Positions 14,418-22,917 of a stretch of 64,000 nucleotides of DNA are shown piece after piece (position 1 is the first letter of the stretch; every line of letters begins with the position of its first letter). The translations under genes were made by a program, and so were the position numbers. This DNA is from Mesorhizobium sp. B4-1-3 (lineage in GTDB: Bacteria > Pseudomonadota > Alphaproteobacteria > Rhizobiales > Rhizobiaceae). The notes beneath the pieces are model-generated. The model ran no database searches, was not told where the DNA came from, and saw nothing but the letters and a program-made list of their open reading frames with translations. Location: NCBI RefSeq assembly GCF_006439355.1, contig NZ_VFTG01000017.1, forward strand, positions 1-64,000, given 5' to 3'.

Positions 14418-15074
14418 TCAAGCGAGGCGCCAGACGGTCGTGCGCTTGACCTCGGCATCCTCCAGCACGCGGGTCACCGGAACCTGGTAGACGGCAAGCG
14501 ATTGAAGCCCGGTTTTCGGCAGGTAGGCGCGGCCCGGATCGCCGATGAGGATCTCGGCGCCGCGCGCCTTGAGCGATGTGAACCAGGGCAGCAGCCTGTC
14601 GGCGAAAGCCTTGTCGTAGAAGACATCGCCGGCAAGAACGACGTCCCAGCCATCGTCGGTGCCGACGCAATCCGTGCCGAGGAATTGCGCCTCAACGCCG
14701 TTGGCTTGGAGATTGATGGCGATCGCCGTCTCGCAGAACGGGTCGATGTCGGCGGCGATCACCTGCTTCGCGCCCGCTTTCATGGCGGCGATGGCGACAA
14801 GGCCCGAGCCGGAGGCGAAGTCGAGCACGCGCCTGCCGCGAACGGTCCCCGGGTGGTCGAGCACATAGCGGGCGAGACCCTGGCCGCCGGCCCAGGCGAA
14901 GGCCCAGAAGGGCGGCGGCAGGCCAATCTCGGCCAGCTCCTCCTCGGTGCGCAGCCAAAGGTCATGCGCCTCGTCGGCAAGGTGCAGAAGCACTTCCGGC
15001 ACATGCGGCGGCGCCATCAGCGCCGTGTTGTCGAGGATGAAGTTCTTCGCGCTTTTCGGCGTAAGTCGTTTCAC
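14418..15074 (-). CDS. METTL20/ETFB-lysine-methyltransferase-like SAM methyltransferase
   Basis: 218 residues from a GTG at 15074 that overlaps the TGA of the EVE gene (GTGA), suggesting coupling; an in-frame ATG at 15116 would overlap that gene by 46 bases. A class I SAM-methyltransferase fold has motif I VLDFASGSGLVAIAAMKAG, the acidic loop ADIDPF, and a post-II segment VVLAGDVFYDK. This wording resembles bacterial homologues of human METTL20, which trimethylates the electron-transfer flavoprotein beta subunit; an Agrobacterium homologue has been studied. L11 or nicotinamide methyltransferase labels are common automatic alternatives. The fold is sure, the substrate inferred. Confidence 0.8.
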   Translation of the reverse strand: MKRLTPKSAKNFILDNTALMAPPHVPEVLLHLADEAHDLWLRTEEELAEIGLPPPFWAFAWAGGQGLARYVLDHPGTVRGRRVLDFASGSGLVAIAAMKAGAKQVIAADIDPFCETAIAINLQANGVEAQFLGTDCVGTDDGWDVVLAGDVFYDKAFADRLLPWFTSLKARGAEILIGDPGRAYLPKTGLQSLAVYQVPVTRVLEDAEVKRTTVWRLA

Positions 15075-15496
15075 GGCGCCGGGTTGAGCTCGGCCATGCG
15101 GCAGACCTCTTTCCATTCGGCCGGCGTCACCGGCTGCACGGAAAGCCGGCCGAGCCGCACCAGCGCCATCTCGGCGAGCTTGGGGTTGGCCTTGACCTGT
15201 TCCAGCGTCACCGGCTTCGGCACGTCCTTATAGGCGCGGATGTCGACGCATTCCCAGCGCGGATCGTCGGTGGTGGTGTCGGGATGGGCCAGCGCGCAGA
15301 CCTCGGCGATGCCGACGATGTCTAGCCCCTCATTGGAATGATAGAAGAAGCCGAGATCGCCGACCCGCATCGCCTTCATGTTGTTGCGGGCGGCGTAGTT
15401 GCGCACGCCGTCCCATTGCGTGCCGGCCTTGCCCTTGGCCTTCAGCGCCTCGAAGGAAAAGACCGAAGGTTCGGACTTGAACAGCCAGTAGTTCAT
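15071..15496 (-). CDS. EVE-domain protein
   Basis: 141 residues forming a single EVE (PUA-like) domain: MNYWLFKSEPSVFSFEAL at the start, the GTQWDGVRNYAARNNM core, and GDLGFFYHSNEG, all standard for the thymocyte-nuclear-protein-1 group. EVE domains bind modified bases in DNA or RNA through an aromatic cage. In rhizobia the gene commonly follows gpsA and yciI, as here, so the context points to housekeeping rather than defence. Its TGA overlaps the methyltransferase GTG. A hairpin at 15551-15574 lies in the 88-bp gap upstream. Confidence 0.92.
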   Translation of the reverse strand: MNYWLFKSEPSVFSFEALKAKGKAGTQWDGVRNYAARNNMKAMRVGDLGFFYHSNEGLDIVGIAEVCALAHPDTTTDDPRWECVDIRAYKDVPKPVTLEQVKANPKLAEMALVRLGRLSVQPVTPAEWKEVCRMAELNPAP

Positions 15497-15550
15497 ATTT
15501 CTTGTCCCATCGCTTTGCCGCCACGCATGGCGTTCCCGTCTATGCTTACT

Positions 15551-15574
15551 CTCTCGCCGTCGCCGCGACGAGAG
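15551..15574. repeat. Hairpin between the yciI and EVE genes
   Basis: CTCTCG at the left and CGAGAG at the right pair exactly, and two to three inner pairs extend the stem after one mismatch. It lies in the only sizeable gap inside the tsaD operon and may set relative expression or mRNA processing. Confidence 0.3.
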
Positions 15575-15584
15575 TCGCGAACGA

Positions 15585-15881
15585 TCACGCGCCGGCAGGC
15601 TTCTGGAAGACCCAGTTCCACGGACGGATCTGGACGCTTTCGAACAGGCCGGCCTTGGCGTAGGGGTCGGCGGCGGCGAGCGCTTGGGCCCCAGCCATGT
15701 CCGGCGCATCGATCATCACCAGGCTGCCGTCCGGCTTGCCATCGGCGTCGAGGAAGGGACCGGCAAAGGCAAGCTTGCCTTCGCTGATCAGGCCTTCCAG
15801 GAAAGCCGCATGCGCCGGCCGCGTGTCGACGCGCAGCTGCAGGCTGCCGGGCTTGTCCTTGCAAATCAACGCAAACAGCAT
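15585..15881 (-). CDS. yciI: YciI family protein
   Basis: 98 residues of the classic YciI fold, with MLFALICKDKPGSLQLRVDTRPAH (broken here by the family-conserved His) and GPFLDADGKPDGSLVMIDA. The conserved His (in RPAH) and Asp form the putative active site in YciI structures. The reaction is unknown. It lies 17 bp after gpsA and is part of the tsaD-gpsA-yciI-EVE run conserved in Rhizobiales. GGAGTT precedes the start. This protein is only a distant relative of the DGPF-type protein at 354-710. Confidence 0.9.
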   Translation of the reverse strand: MLFALICKDKPGSLQLRVDTRPAHAAFLEGLISEGKLAFAGPFLDADGKPDGSLVMIDAPDMAGAQALAAADPYAKAGLFESVQIRPWNWVFQKPAGA

Positions 15882-15898
15882 TTTTCAACTCCGATGGT

Positions 15899-16918
15899 TC
15901 AGATGTCGGTTTCGGTTTTGAGCGGGCGTGTCATCAGCGCGGTCACCGCCTGGCCGATGGTCACCTTGCCGTCGAGGATGGCGGCGACGGCGGAAATGAT
16001 CGGCGCCTCGATGCCGCGCTCGGCGGCGATGCGGGCAGCGATGCCCGCCGTCGGCACGCCTTCGGCCAGCGGCAGGCCGGCAAGCGGCTTGCCCTGACCG
16101 AGCGCCAGGCCGTAGGCGAAGTTGCGCGACTGCGCCGAGGAGCAGGTAAGCAGGAGGTCGCCGAGGCCGGAAAGCCCCATCAGTGTCTCGGGCTTTGCGC
16201 CGAAGGCGGCGCCGATGCGGCGCAGCTCGACGAAGCCGCGCGTCACCATGGCGGCCTGTGCGCTGGCCCCGAGGCCGGCTCCGGTGATCGCGCCGGCGGC
16301 GATGGCGAAGACATTCTTCAGCGCGCCGCCGATCTCGACGCCGATCAGGTCGTCGCTCGAATAGCAGCGCAGGTTCTCGGCCGAGAAGCGGGCAGCAAGC
16401 TCGGCCGCCGGCTCCGCCTCGCGGGCCGCGACCACGAGGGCGGTCGGCAGGCCGCGCGCCACATCGCTGGCAAAGCTCGGACCGGACAGCGCCGCGACCG
16501 GATTGCCCGGCAGGCTTTCCTCGACGATCGCCGACAGCAGCGCGCCGGTGTCGCGTTCGATACCCTTGGCGCAGAGCACCAGCGGCGCTCCCCGAGGCAC
16601 ATGATTGCGTGCGGCGGCGAGCACAGCGCGCAGCGACTGCGCCGGCGTCACGGCGAGCACGCAGTCGGCGCCGCCGAGCGCCGTGGCCATATCGCTGGTG
16701 GCCGCGATGCCGGGTTCGATGCTGATGCCGGGCAGATAGCGCGGGTTCTCGCCGCGGGCGATGGCGGCGACGGTTTCCAAGTCACGCGCATAGAGCCGGA
16801 CATCATGGCCGGCGCGCAGCATGGCCAGCGCCAGCGCCGTGCCCCAGGCGCCGCCGCCCAGCACCGCGACGCGCCAGCCGCTGCCCGATTTCCTGCCGCT
16901 CGCTCCCTTCGCGCTCAT
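15899..16918 (-). CDS. gpsA: NAD(P)-dependent glycerol-3-phosphate dehydrogenase
   Basis: 339 residues from an ATG at 16918 that overlaps the tsaD stop (ATGA). The Rossmann motif VLGGGAWGTALA is at about residues 19-30, CAKGIE and the catalytic Lys in GGALKNVFAIAAG are present, and LSGLGDLLLTCSS is the family signature. It reduces dihydroxyacetone phosphate to sn-glycerol 3-phosphate for phospholipid synthesis in the cytoplasm. Translation is probably coupled to tsaD, a conserved arrangement in alphaproteobacteria. Confidence 0.97.
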   Translation of the reverse strand: MSAKGASGRKSGSGWRVAVLGGGAWGTALALAMLRAGHDVRLYARDLETVAAIARGENPRYLPGISIEPGIAATSDMATALGGADCVLAVTPAQSLRAVLAAARNHVPRGAPLVLCAKGIERDTGALLSAIVEESLPGNPVAALSGPSFASDVARGLPTALVVAAREAEPAAELAARFSAENLRCYSSDDLIGVEIGGALKNVFAIAAGAITGAGLGASAQAAMVTRGFVELRRIGAAFGAKPETLMGLSGLGDLLLTCSSAQSRNFAYGLALGQGKPLAGLPLAEGVPTAGIAARIAAERGIEAPIISAVAAILDGKVTIGQAVTALMTRPLKTETDI

Positions 16919-18003
16919 GCCTTGGCACCGCGCCGGCCCGAGCCGACCAGGGGCGCGGAAACGCTGTCGAGCGGCCAGCGCGAGCGCGGCACGAAATCGG
17001 CGGTGTTTTCGTCGGCGATGCCGGCGCGCAGCCGCTCGATGCCGGCCCAGGCGATCATCGCCGCATTGTCGGTGCAAAGCTTTTGCGGCGGCGCGACGAA
17101 CGCAAAGCCGGCCCCGGAACAAAGCGCTTCAAGCGTCGCCTTGATGGTGCGGTTGGCGGCGACGCCGCCGGCGACGACCAGCGCCGGCTTTGCCTGGTCG
17201 GGGAATTCCTGGCGGAAGCGGTCAAGCGCGCGGCCCACGCGATCGCCCAGCGCGTCCGCCACCGCCGCCTGGAAGGAGGCGCAGATGTCGGCGACGTCCT
17301 GGTCGCTCAGCGGCGCGATCGCGGTTGCCGCCTGGCGCACCGCCGTCTTCAAGCCGGAGAAGGAGAAGTCGGGCTGCGCCGAGCCCTTCATCGGGCGCGG
17401 GAAGGCAAAACGGTTCGCATCGCCACCGGCCGCCGCCTTCTCGACATTCGGACCGCCGGGATAGGGCAGGCCGAGCATCTTGGCGGTCTTGTCGAAGGCC
17501 TCGCCCAGCGCATCGTCAATGGTCGTCGCCCAGCGCTGGTAATCGCCGACGCCGCGCACCGCGACGATCTGGGTGTGGCCGCCGGAGACGAGCAGCAGAA
17601 GATAGGGGAAGTCGAGACCATCGGTCAGCCGAGCCGTCAGCGCGTGGCCCTCGAGGTGGTTGATGGCGATCAGCGGCTTGTCGGCGGCGGCGGCGATCGC
17701 CTTGGCCGTCATCAGGCCGACGATCAGTCCGCCGACCAGGCCGGGGCCGGCGGTGGCGGCGATGGCGTCGACCTCGTCGAGCGATACGGCCGAATCGGCG
17801 AGTGCTGCCTCGACGATACCGTCCAGCGCCTCGACATGGGCCCGCGCGGCGATCTCCGGCACGACGCCGCCGAAGGCTGCGTGCTCCTCGATCTGGCTGA
17901 GCACAATATTGGACAGGATTTCGGGCGCGGAGGCGCCGTCCAGCGCCACCACGCTGGCCGCCGTCTCGTCGCAACTCGTCTCAATGCCCAGAACGCGGAT
18001 CAA
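16915..18003 (-). CDS. tsaD: tRNA N6-threonylcarbamoyladenosine synthase subunit TsaD
   Basis: 362 residues. The start used is a TTG at 18003, with GAGGAC upstream, giving the expected N terminus (M)IRVLGIETSCDETAASV; no ATG or GTG lies at that point. The metal-binding motif NHLEGH and SGGHTQIV are intact, and the FSFSGLKTA and GGVAANRTI segments complete the ASKHA ATPase fold. With TsaB and TsaE it transfers threonylcarbamoyl to A37 of ANN-decoding tRNAs. It heads the minus-strand operon and is divergent from hemC over 98 bp. Confidence 0.97.
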   Translation of the reverse strand: MIRVLGIETSCDETAASVVALDGASAPEILSNIVLSQIEEHAAFGGVVPEIAARAHVEALDGIVEAALADSAVSLDEVDAIAATAGPGLVGGLIVGLMTAKAIAAAADKPLIAINHLEGHALTARLTDGLDFPYLLLLVSGGHTQIVAVRGVGDYQRWATTIDDALGEAFDKTAKMLGLPYPGGPNVEKAAAGGDANRFAFPRPMKGSAQPDFSFSGLKTAVRQAATAIAPLSDQDVADICASFQAAVADALGDRVGRALDRFRQEFPDQAKPALVVAGGVAANRTIKATLEALCSGAGFAFVAPPQKLCTDNAAMIAWAGIERLRAGIADENTADFVPRSRWPLDSVSAPLVGSGRRGAKA

Positions 18004-18101
18004 TTGTCGCTGTCCTCGAAGATTGTCTGACCGGCGTTTACTAGATAGGACAAGCGCGGCAGATCTCGAAACTGCCCGGGGGTTATCACGGACCGCGCGC
18101 C

Positions 18102-19025
18102 ATGCAAACTTTGAAAATCGGAACACGCGGCAGCCCGCTGGCGCTGGCCCAGGCGCATGAGACGCGGGCGCGGCTGATGCAGGCGCATGGGCTGCCCGAG
18201 CAGGCGTTCGAGGTGATTGCGATCTCGACCAGCGGCGACCGCATCCAGGACCGGCCGCTGTCCGAAGCCGGCGGCAAGGGCCTGTTCACCAAGGAAATCG
18301 AGGAAGCGCTGCTCGACGGCCGCATCGACATCGCCGTGCATTCGTCGAAGGACATGCCGACGGTGCTGCCCGACGGGCTGGAGCTTGCCACCTTCCTGCC
18401 GCGCGAGGACGCGCGCGACGCTTTCATCGGCAAGAAGGTGAAGCGGATCGCCGACCTGCCGCATGGCGCCACGGTCGGGTCGTCGTCGCTGCGGCGCCAG
18501 GCGCTGCTTCGCCGCATGCGGCCGGATTTCGAGGTGGTGATCTTCCGCGGCAATGTGCAGACGAGGCTGCGCAAGCTGGAAGAGGGCATCGCCGAGGGCA
18601 CCATCCTGGCCTATGCCGGGCTGAAGCGGCTCGGGCTGGAACATGTCGTCACCGACCTGATGGCACTTGAGGATTTTCCGCCGGCGCCGGGCCAGGGCGC
18701 GATCGGCATCGAAACGCGCATCGGCGACCGCGACGTCGAGACGATGCTGGCGGCGATCCATCATGTGCCGACCGGTCAGGCGCTCACCTGCGAGCGCGCC
18801 TTCCTGGCCGCACTCGACGGCTCCTGCCGCACGCCGATTGCCGGCCATGCGACGGTCTCGGGCGAAAGACTGTCCTTCGTCGGGTTGATCATCTCGCCCG
18901 ACGGCACGGAATCGCATGAGGTGCGGCTGGAGGGCGAGGCGGCGGACGCGGCGGAGATCGGCCTCGAGGCCGCGCGCACGGTTCGCGCCAGGGCGGGCGC
19001 CAAATTCTTCGACGGCTGGGCCTGA
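18102..19025 (+). CDS. hemC: Hydroxymethylbilane synthase (porphobilinogen deaminase)
   Basis: 307 residues. The cofactor-binding Cys242 lies in LDGSCRTPIAG, and the catalytic Asp is in the family motif HSSKDMPT (broken as AVHSSKDMPT near residue 80). VGSSSLRRQA and FRGNVQTRLRKL contribute the substrate-binding arginines. It polymerises four porphobilinogens into hydroxymethylbilane, the step before HemD, whose gene starts one base after hemC. The gene leads a rightward heme operon divergent from tsaD. Confidence 0.97.
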   Translation: MQTLKIGTRGSPLALAQAHETRARLMQAHGLPEQAFEVIAISTSGDRIQDRPLSEAGGKGLFTKEIEEALLDGRIDIAVHSSKDMPTVLPDGLELATFLPREDARDAFIGKKVKRIADLPHGATVGSSSLRRQALLRRMRPDFEVVIFRGNVQTRLRKLEEGIAEGTILAYAGLKRLGLEHVVTDLMALEDFPPAPGQGAIGIETRIGDRDVETMLAAIHHVPTGQALTCERAFLAALDGSCRTPIAGHATVSGERLSFVGLIISPDGTESHEVRLEGEAADAAEIGLEAARTVRARAGAKFFDGWA

Positions 19026-19026
19026 C

Positions 19027-19740
19027 ATGGTCCGCGTCCTGGTGACGAGGCCGGAGCCCGGCGTGTCGCGCACGGCACGGCGCCTCGAAGCCCTGGGATT
19101 CCAGCCTGTCATGCTGCCGTTGACCGAGACGAGCGCCTTGCCGGTCGAGGCGAGCATCGACGGCGATGTCGTCGCGGTCGCCGTCACCAGCGCCAATGCG
19201 GTGCGGCATGCGCCGAAGGCGCTGGTCGCGGCGCTTGCGGGCTTGCCTTGCCACGCTGTCGGCAAACGGACGGCCGAGGCCTGCCACGCGGCGGGATTTT
19301 TGGCGGTCACGGATGGGCCGGGCGATGCCGAGGCGTTGGCCGACCGCATCGCCCGCGGCCTTGCCGACAAGGCAGTCGTCTATCTCTGCGGCCGCGTCCG
19401 CTTCCCGGTGTTCGAGCAGCGACTGAGGGCGGCGGGCGTGCATGTCCAGGCCATCGAGACTTACGATACCGTCCCGGTCGGCTATGACGATGCCGATGTG
19501 GTCGCCCGGCTGTCGGTCCGGCCGATCGACGCCGCGCTGCTTTATTCGGCCAAGGCCAGCACGGCGCTGGCCGGCCTGATTAAGCGGCCGATGCTGCGGC
19601 ATCTCTTTGAAAAAACGCAATTCCTGGCGCTCTCGACCCGTGTTGCCGAGCCGATGGAAAGAGTTGCCGGCAGCAAGGTCCGCGTCGCATCCAAACCCGG
19701 AGAAGACGCGTTGCTCGCGGTTTTGTCGCAACCGCGCTAG
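19027..19740 (+). CDS. hemD: Uroporphyrinogen-III synthase
   Basis: 237 residues from the ATG at 19027, one base after the hemC stop. HemD is weakly conserved in sequence; here VLVTRPEPGVSRTARRLEALG at the start (family-typical), a central VTSANAV, and LLYSAKASTAL in the second half fit the two-domain fold. It closes and inverts ring D of hydroxymethylbilane to uroporphyrinogen III. Position directly after hemC makes the call secure despite low motif content. Confidence 0.92.
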   Translation: MVRVLVTRPEPGVSRTARRLEALGFQPVMLPLTETSALPVEASIDGDVVAVAVTSANAVRHAPKALVAALAGLPCHAVGKRTAEACHAAGFLAVTDGPGDAEALADRIARGLADKAVVYLCGRVRFPVFEQRLRAAGVHVQAIETYDTVPVGYDDADVVARLSVRPIDAALLYSAKASTALAGLIKRPMLRHLFEKTQFLALSTRVAEPMERVAGSKVRVASKPGEDALLAVLSQPR

Positions 19741-19845
19741 GCCGCGTCATCACACCGCCCCTTTTCACCGCTTGGTGATGTGCTAGAGCATCCTGACGCT
19801 CTGGACCCATTGATCCATCTCCAAGCCATTTTGCGGAGCCCAAGC

Positions 19846-21303
19846 ATGGTCAAGACGCCGAAGATGCGACATTCGAAGACCCGGCGCGAGCCGGTGACCA
19901 TCGAACTCGAGCCCGGCGCCGTCTCGCGAATCACCGACGAGGATGCCGCGAAGGCCAAAGCCGCGCAGACCGACGAGGCGAAGGCGGAAGAGGCGGCCGC
20001 CGCTTCGCAGCCGGAAGCGCCGGAAGAGCCGATCCATGCCGAGCAGGCCGATATCGAGCCGTGGGAGCATAGCGACGCCGCCCAGGCCGGGTCCGACAAG
20101 CCCGAGACCGGCAAGGACGAGCCGGAAAAGCCTTATCCCGGCGGTTCCGATGCACCGAAGGGTCAGCCGCGGGGCTTCGACTACAATTTCGAGGATGCAT
20201 CCGCGCCCGGGGCCACCGCCTCGGCAGCGAAATCAAGCGACACGAGGAGCGAGGATCGCGTGTCGCAGCCACCGCGCAAAACCGGCGTCAACGCCCTCGC
20301 CGCGGGCGTCGTCGGCGGCGTCATCGCGCTTGCCGGGGCCGGCCTGCTGCAGGCTGTCGGGCTGATTGGCGCGCCGGGATCGAACGGCGGATCGCTCAAT
20401 GGCGTCAATGGCGAGATCACCGCGCTGAGAAGTGAGATCGCGGCCCTGAAGGAAGGCGGCGGCACCGGAGTCTCCGCCAAGGTCGACGGCCTTTCCTCGG
20501 CGCTCGAGCAGGTCAAGGCCGATGTGGCGGCGCTGAAATCCTCGGCCGGACAGAGCGGCGACGGCGCCGCGCTCAAGGCGCTCGGCGACAAGGTCGGCCA
20601 GATTGAGACGACCGTCGCCGAGCTGCAGAAGAACGGCAATGCGGCGCCTGTCGATCTTGGTCCGCTCAACGAGAAGATCGCCGGGCTCGACGCTCAAGTG
20701 AAATCGACCGGCGACGCGGCCAAGGCCGTGGATGGCCGGTTGGCGGCGCTGGAGCAGTCCGTGTCGCAGCTTTCCGGCAAGGTCGATGCGCAGGCCTCGC
20801 AGCCAAAGATCGCGTTGGCGATCGCCGCCTCGGCGCTGAAGTCGGCGCTCGACCGCGGCGCGCCCTTCGCAACCGAGCTCGACACCTTCGCCGCGATCGC
20901 GCCGGACGCGCCGGAGCTCGCGGCGTTGCGTTCCTATGCCGAGAAGGGCGTGCCGACCCGCGCCACCATCGCCTCGGAGGCCGATGCCGCCGCCAATGCG
21001 ATGGTCGAGGCGGCAAAACCGGCCGACCAGAATGCCGGGTTCTTCCAGAGCCTGGTGTCGAGCGCGGAATCGCTGGTCAAGGTGCGTCCGGTCGGCGCCA
21101 TCGAAGGCAAGGGGGCGCCGGAAACCGTCGCCCGCATGGAAGTGGCGGTCAATCAAGGCGACTATGCCAAGGCGCTCAGCGAATATGACACGCTGCCCGA
21201 TGCCGCGAAGGCTGCCGGCGCCGATTTTGCCGGCAAACTGAAAGCGCGGATCGAGGTCGAAAAGCAGCTCGAAGCGCTGATTGCCGGCGCGACGAAGGCG
21301 TAA
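19846..21303 (+). CDS. Mitofilin-domain (alphaproteobacterial Mic60-like) membrane protein
   Basis: 485 residues from the ATG at 19846; an earlier in-frame start gives residues unlike the family. An acidic, Ala/Pro/Glu-rich cytoplasmic region (about 1-145) leads to one membrane helix (about 148-172, GVNALAAGVVGGVIALAGAG), a long periplasmic coiled coil of repeated ALRSEIAALKEG-like heptads (about 185-330), and a C-terminal mitofilin-type helical domain. Alphaproteobacterial homologues encoded next to hemY have been proposed as ancestors of mitochondrial Mic60, which shapes cristae. The location between hemD and hemY fits that group exactly. Confidence 0.87.
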   Translation: MVKTPKMRHSKTRREPVTIELEPGAVSRITDEDAAKAKAAQTDEAKAEEAAAASQPEAPEEPIHAEQADIEPWEHSDAAQAGSDKPETGKDEPEKPYPGGSDAPKGQPRGFDYNFEDASAPGATASAAKSSDTRSEDRVSQPPRKTGVNALAAGVVGGVIALAGAGLLQAVGLIGAPGSNGGSLNGVNGEITALRSEIAALKEGGGTGVSAKVDGLSSALEQVKADVAALKSSAGQSGDGAALKALGDKVGQIETTVAELQKNGNAAPVDLGPLNEKIAGLDAQVKSTGDAAKAVDGRLAALEQSVSQLSGKVDAQASQPKIALAIAASALKSALDRGAPFATELDTFAAIAPDAPELAALRSYAEKGVPTRATIASEADAAANAMVEAAKPADQNAGFFQSLVSSAESLVKVRPVGAIEGKGAPETVARMEVAVNQGDYAKALSEYDTLPDAAKAAGADFAGKLKARIEVEKQLEALIAGATKA

Positions 21304-21312
21304 GGAGACAAG

Positions 21313-22884
21313 ATGATCCGCCTCCTCGTCTTCCTCGCCGTCGTCTTCGCGCTGGGGCTGGGCTTTGCCTGGCTGGCTGACCGTCCGGGCGACATGATCG
21401 TGACCTTCAACGGCTACCAGTACCAGGTCACGCTGATGGTCGCGGCGGTGGCGATCGTCGCCGTGGTCGCCGCGGTGATGATCGTCTGGTGGCTGATCAA
21501 GTCACTGTGGAACAGCCCCTACACGATCTCGCGCTATTTCCGGGTGCGCCGCCGCGACCGCGGCTATCAGGCGCTGTCGACCGGCATGATCGCCGCCGGC
21601 GCCGGCGACGGCGCGCTGGCGCGCAAGAAGACCAAGGAAGCCGCCAAGCTGATCAGCTCCGATCAGGAGCCGCTGATCAACCTGCTCGACGCGCAGGCCT
21701 CGCTGCTCGAAGGCGATCACGAAGGCGCGCGGGAAAAATTCGAGCGCATGCTCGACGATCCCGAGATGCGGCTGCTCGGCCTGCGCGGGCTCTATCTGGA
21801 GGCCGAGCGCCTCGGCGACCGCAATGCCGCGCGCCACTATGCCGGCCGCGCGGCGGCGGTGGCGCCGCAGCTCGCCTGGGCGGCGGAATCGACGCTGGAG
21901 GAGCTGACCGAACGCGGCGACTGGGACGGCGCGCTGAAGCTGGTCGAGGCGCAGAAATCGACCAGGCAGATAGAGCGCGACGTGGCCAACCGCCGCCGCG
22001 CCGTGCTGCTTACGGCCAAGGCGCAGGCGCTGGTCGACAGCGGTCCGAACGCGGCCCGCGCCGCGGCGCTCGAAGCCAACAAGCTGGCGCCCGATTTCGC
22101 GCCGGCGGCGGTGATCGCGGCCGATCTGGTTATCCGGCAAAACGACGTGCGCAAGGGCTCCAAGATCCTGGAGGCCGCCTGGAAGGCCGAGCCGCATCCC
22201 GAGATCGCCGAGCTCTACACCCATGCCAGGCCGGGCGACGCCGTAATCGACCGCCTCAACCGGGCGAAGAAGCTGCAGGAACTGAAGAAGAACCACGCCG
22301 AATCGTCCATGGCCGTGGCGCGCGCGGCGCTCGACGCGCAGGATTTCGCCACCGCCCGGCGCGAGGCGGAGGCCGCGATCCGCATGGATCGCCGCGAGGG
22401 TGCCTATCTTCTGCTCGCCGATATCGAGGAAGCCGAGACCGGCGACCAGGGCAAGGTGCGGCAGCTGCTGTCGAAAGCCGTGCGCGCGCCGCGCGATCCG
22501 ACCTGGGTGGCGGACGGCGTCATCTCCGAGCGCTGGGCGCCGGTGTCGCCAGTTACCGGCAAGCTCGACGCCTTCACCTGGCGCGCGCCGATGGAGCGGC
22601 TTGGCCAGCTGATCGACAGCGAGGCGGATGTCGCGGTGCCGGCGATCACGGCTGCGGCACCTGTTCAGCCAGTCACCGAGAAGGCGATCGACATCGTTGC
22701 CGAAGCGCCCGTCGAGAAGCCCGTCTCGCCGAATGGCGGCGAGAAGGACGCGGCCGTTGCGGAAGCCGTCAGCGAGGCCGAAACCAGCGAGCGGGGTTCG
22801 GAGCTGCCGCCTCTGCCGGACGATCCGGGTGTCGCGCCGGAGGAAAAGGCGGAAAAATCGCCGCGCCGGTTTCGTTTGTTCTGA
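21313..22884 (+). CDS. hemY: HemY-domain TPR protein
   Basis: 523 residues. Two N-terminal membrane segments (LLVFLAVVFALGLGFAWLA and a second near 40-62) are followed by the HemY_N domain with SPYTISRYFRVRRRDRGYQALSTG split across the loop, then tetratricopeptide-type helical repeats (about 100-410) and a low-complexity Pro/Glu-rich tail. AAGGAGACAAG before the ATG is an ideal ribosome site. This is the proteobacterial inner-membrane HemY encoded with hemC and hemD, not the protoporphyrinogen oxidase of the same name. Its exact role near heme or tetrapyrrole enzymes is unsettled. Confidence 0.93.
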   Translation: MIRLLVFLAVVFALGLGFAWLADRPGDMIVTFNGYQYQVTLMVAAVAIVAVVAAVMIVWWLIKSLWNSPYTISRYFRVRRRDRGYQALSTGMIAAGAGDGALARKKTKEAAKLISSDQEPLINLLDAQASLLEGDHEGAREKFERMLDDPEMRLLGLRGLYLEAERLGDRNAARHYAGRAAAVAPQLAWAAESTLEELTERGDWDGALKLVEAQKSTRQIERDVANRRRAVLLTAKAQALVDSGPNAARAAALEANKLAPDFAPAAVIAADLVIRQNDVRKGSKILEAAWKAEPHPEIAELYTHARPGDAVIDRLNRAKKLQELKKNHAESSMAVARAALDAQDFATARREAEAAIRMDRREGAYLLLADIEEAETGDQGKVRQLLSKAVRAPRDPTWVADGVISERWAPVSPVTGKLDAFTWRAPMERLGQLIDSEADVAVPAITAAAPVQPVTEKAIDIVAEAPVEKPVSPNGGEKDAAVAEAVSEAETSERGSELPPLPDDPGVAPEEKAEKSPRRFRLF

Positions 22885-22917
22885 GGCAAGGTTTTGGCGG
22901 GCAGGGAAAAGGTATCG

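Noticed and set aside
15071..15496. EVE-domain gene as a phage-defence or modification-dependent restriction component
   Set aside because: It is a single-domain protein in the conserved tsaD-gpsA-yciI neighbourhood, with no nuclease or McrBC-type partner nearby.
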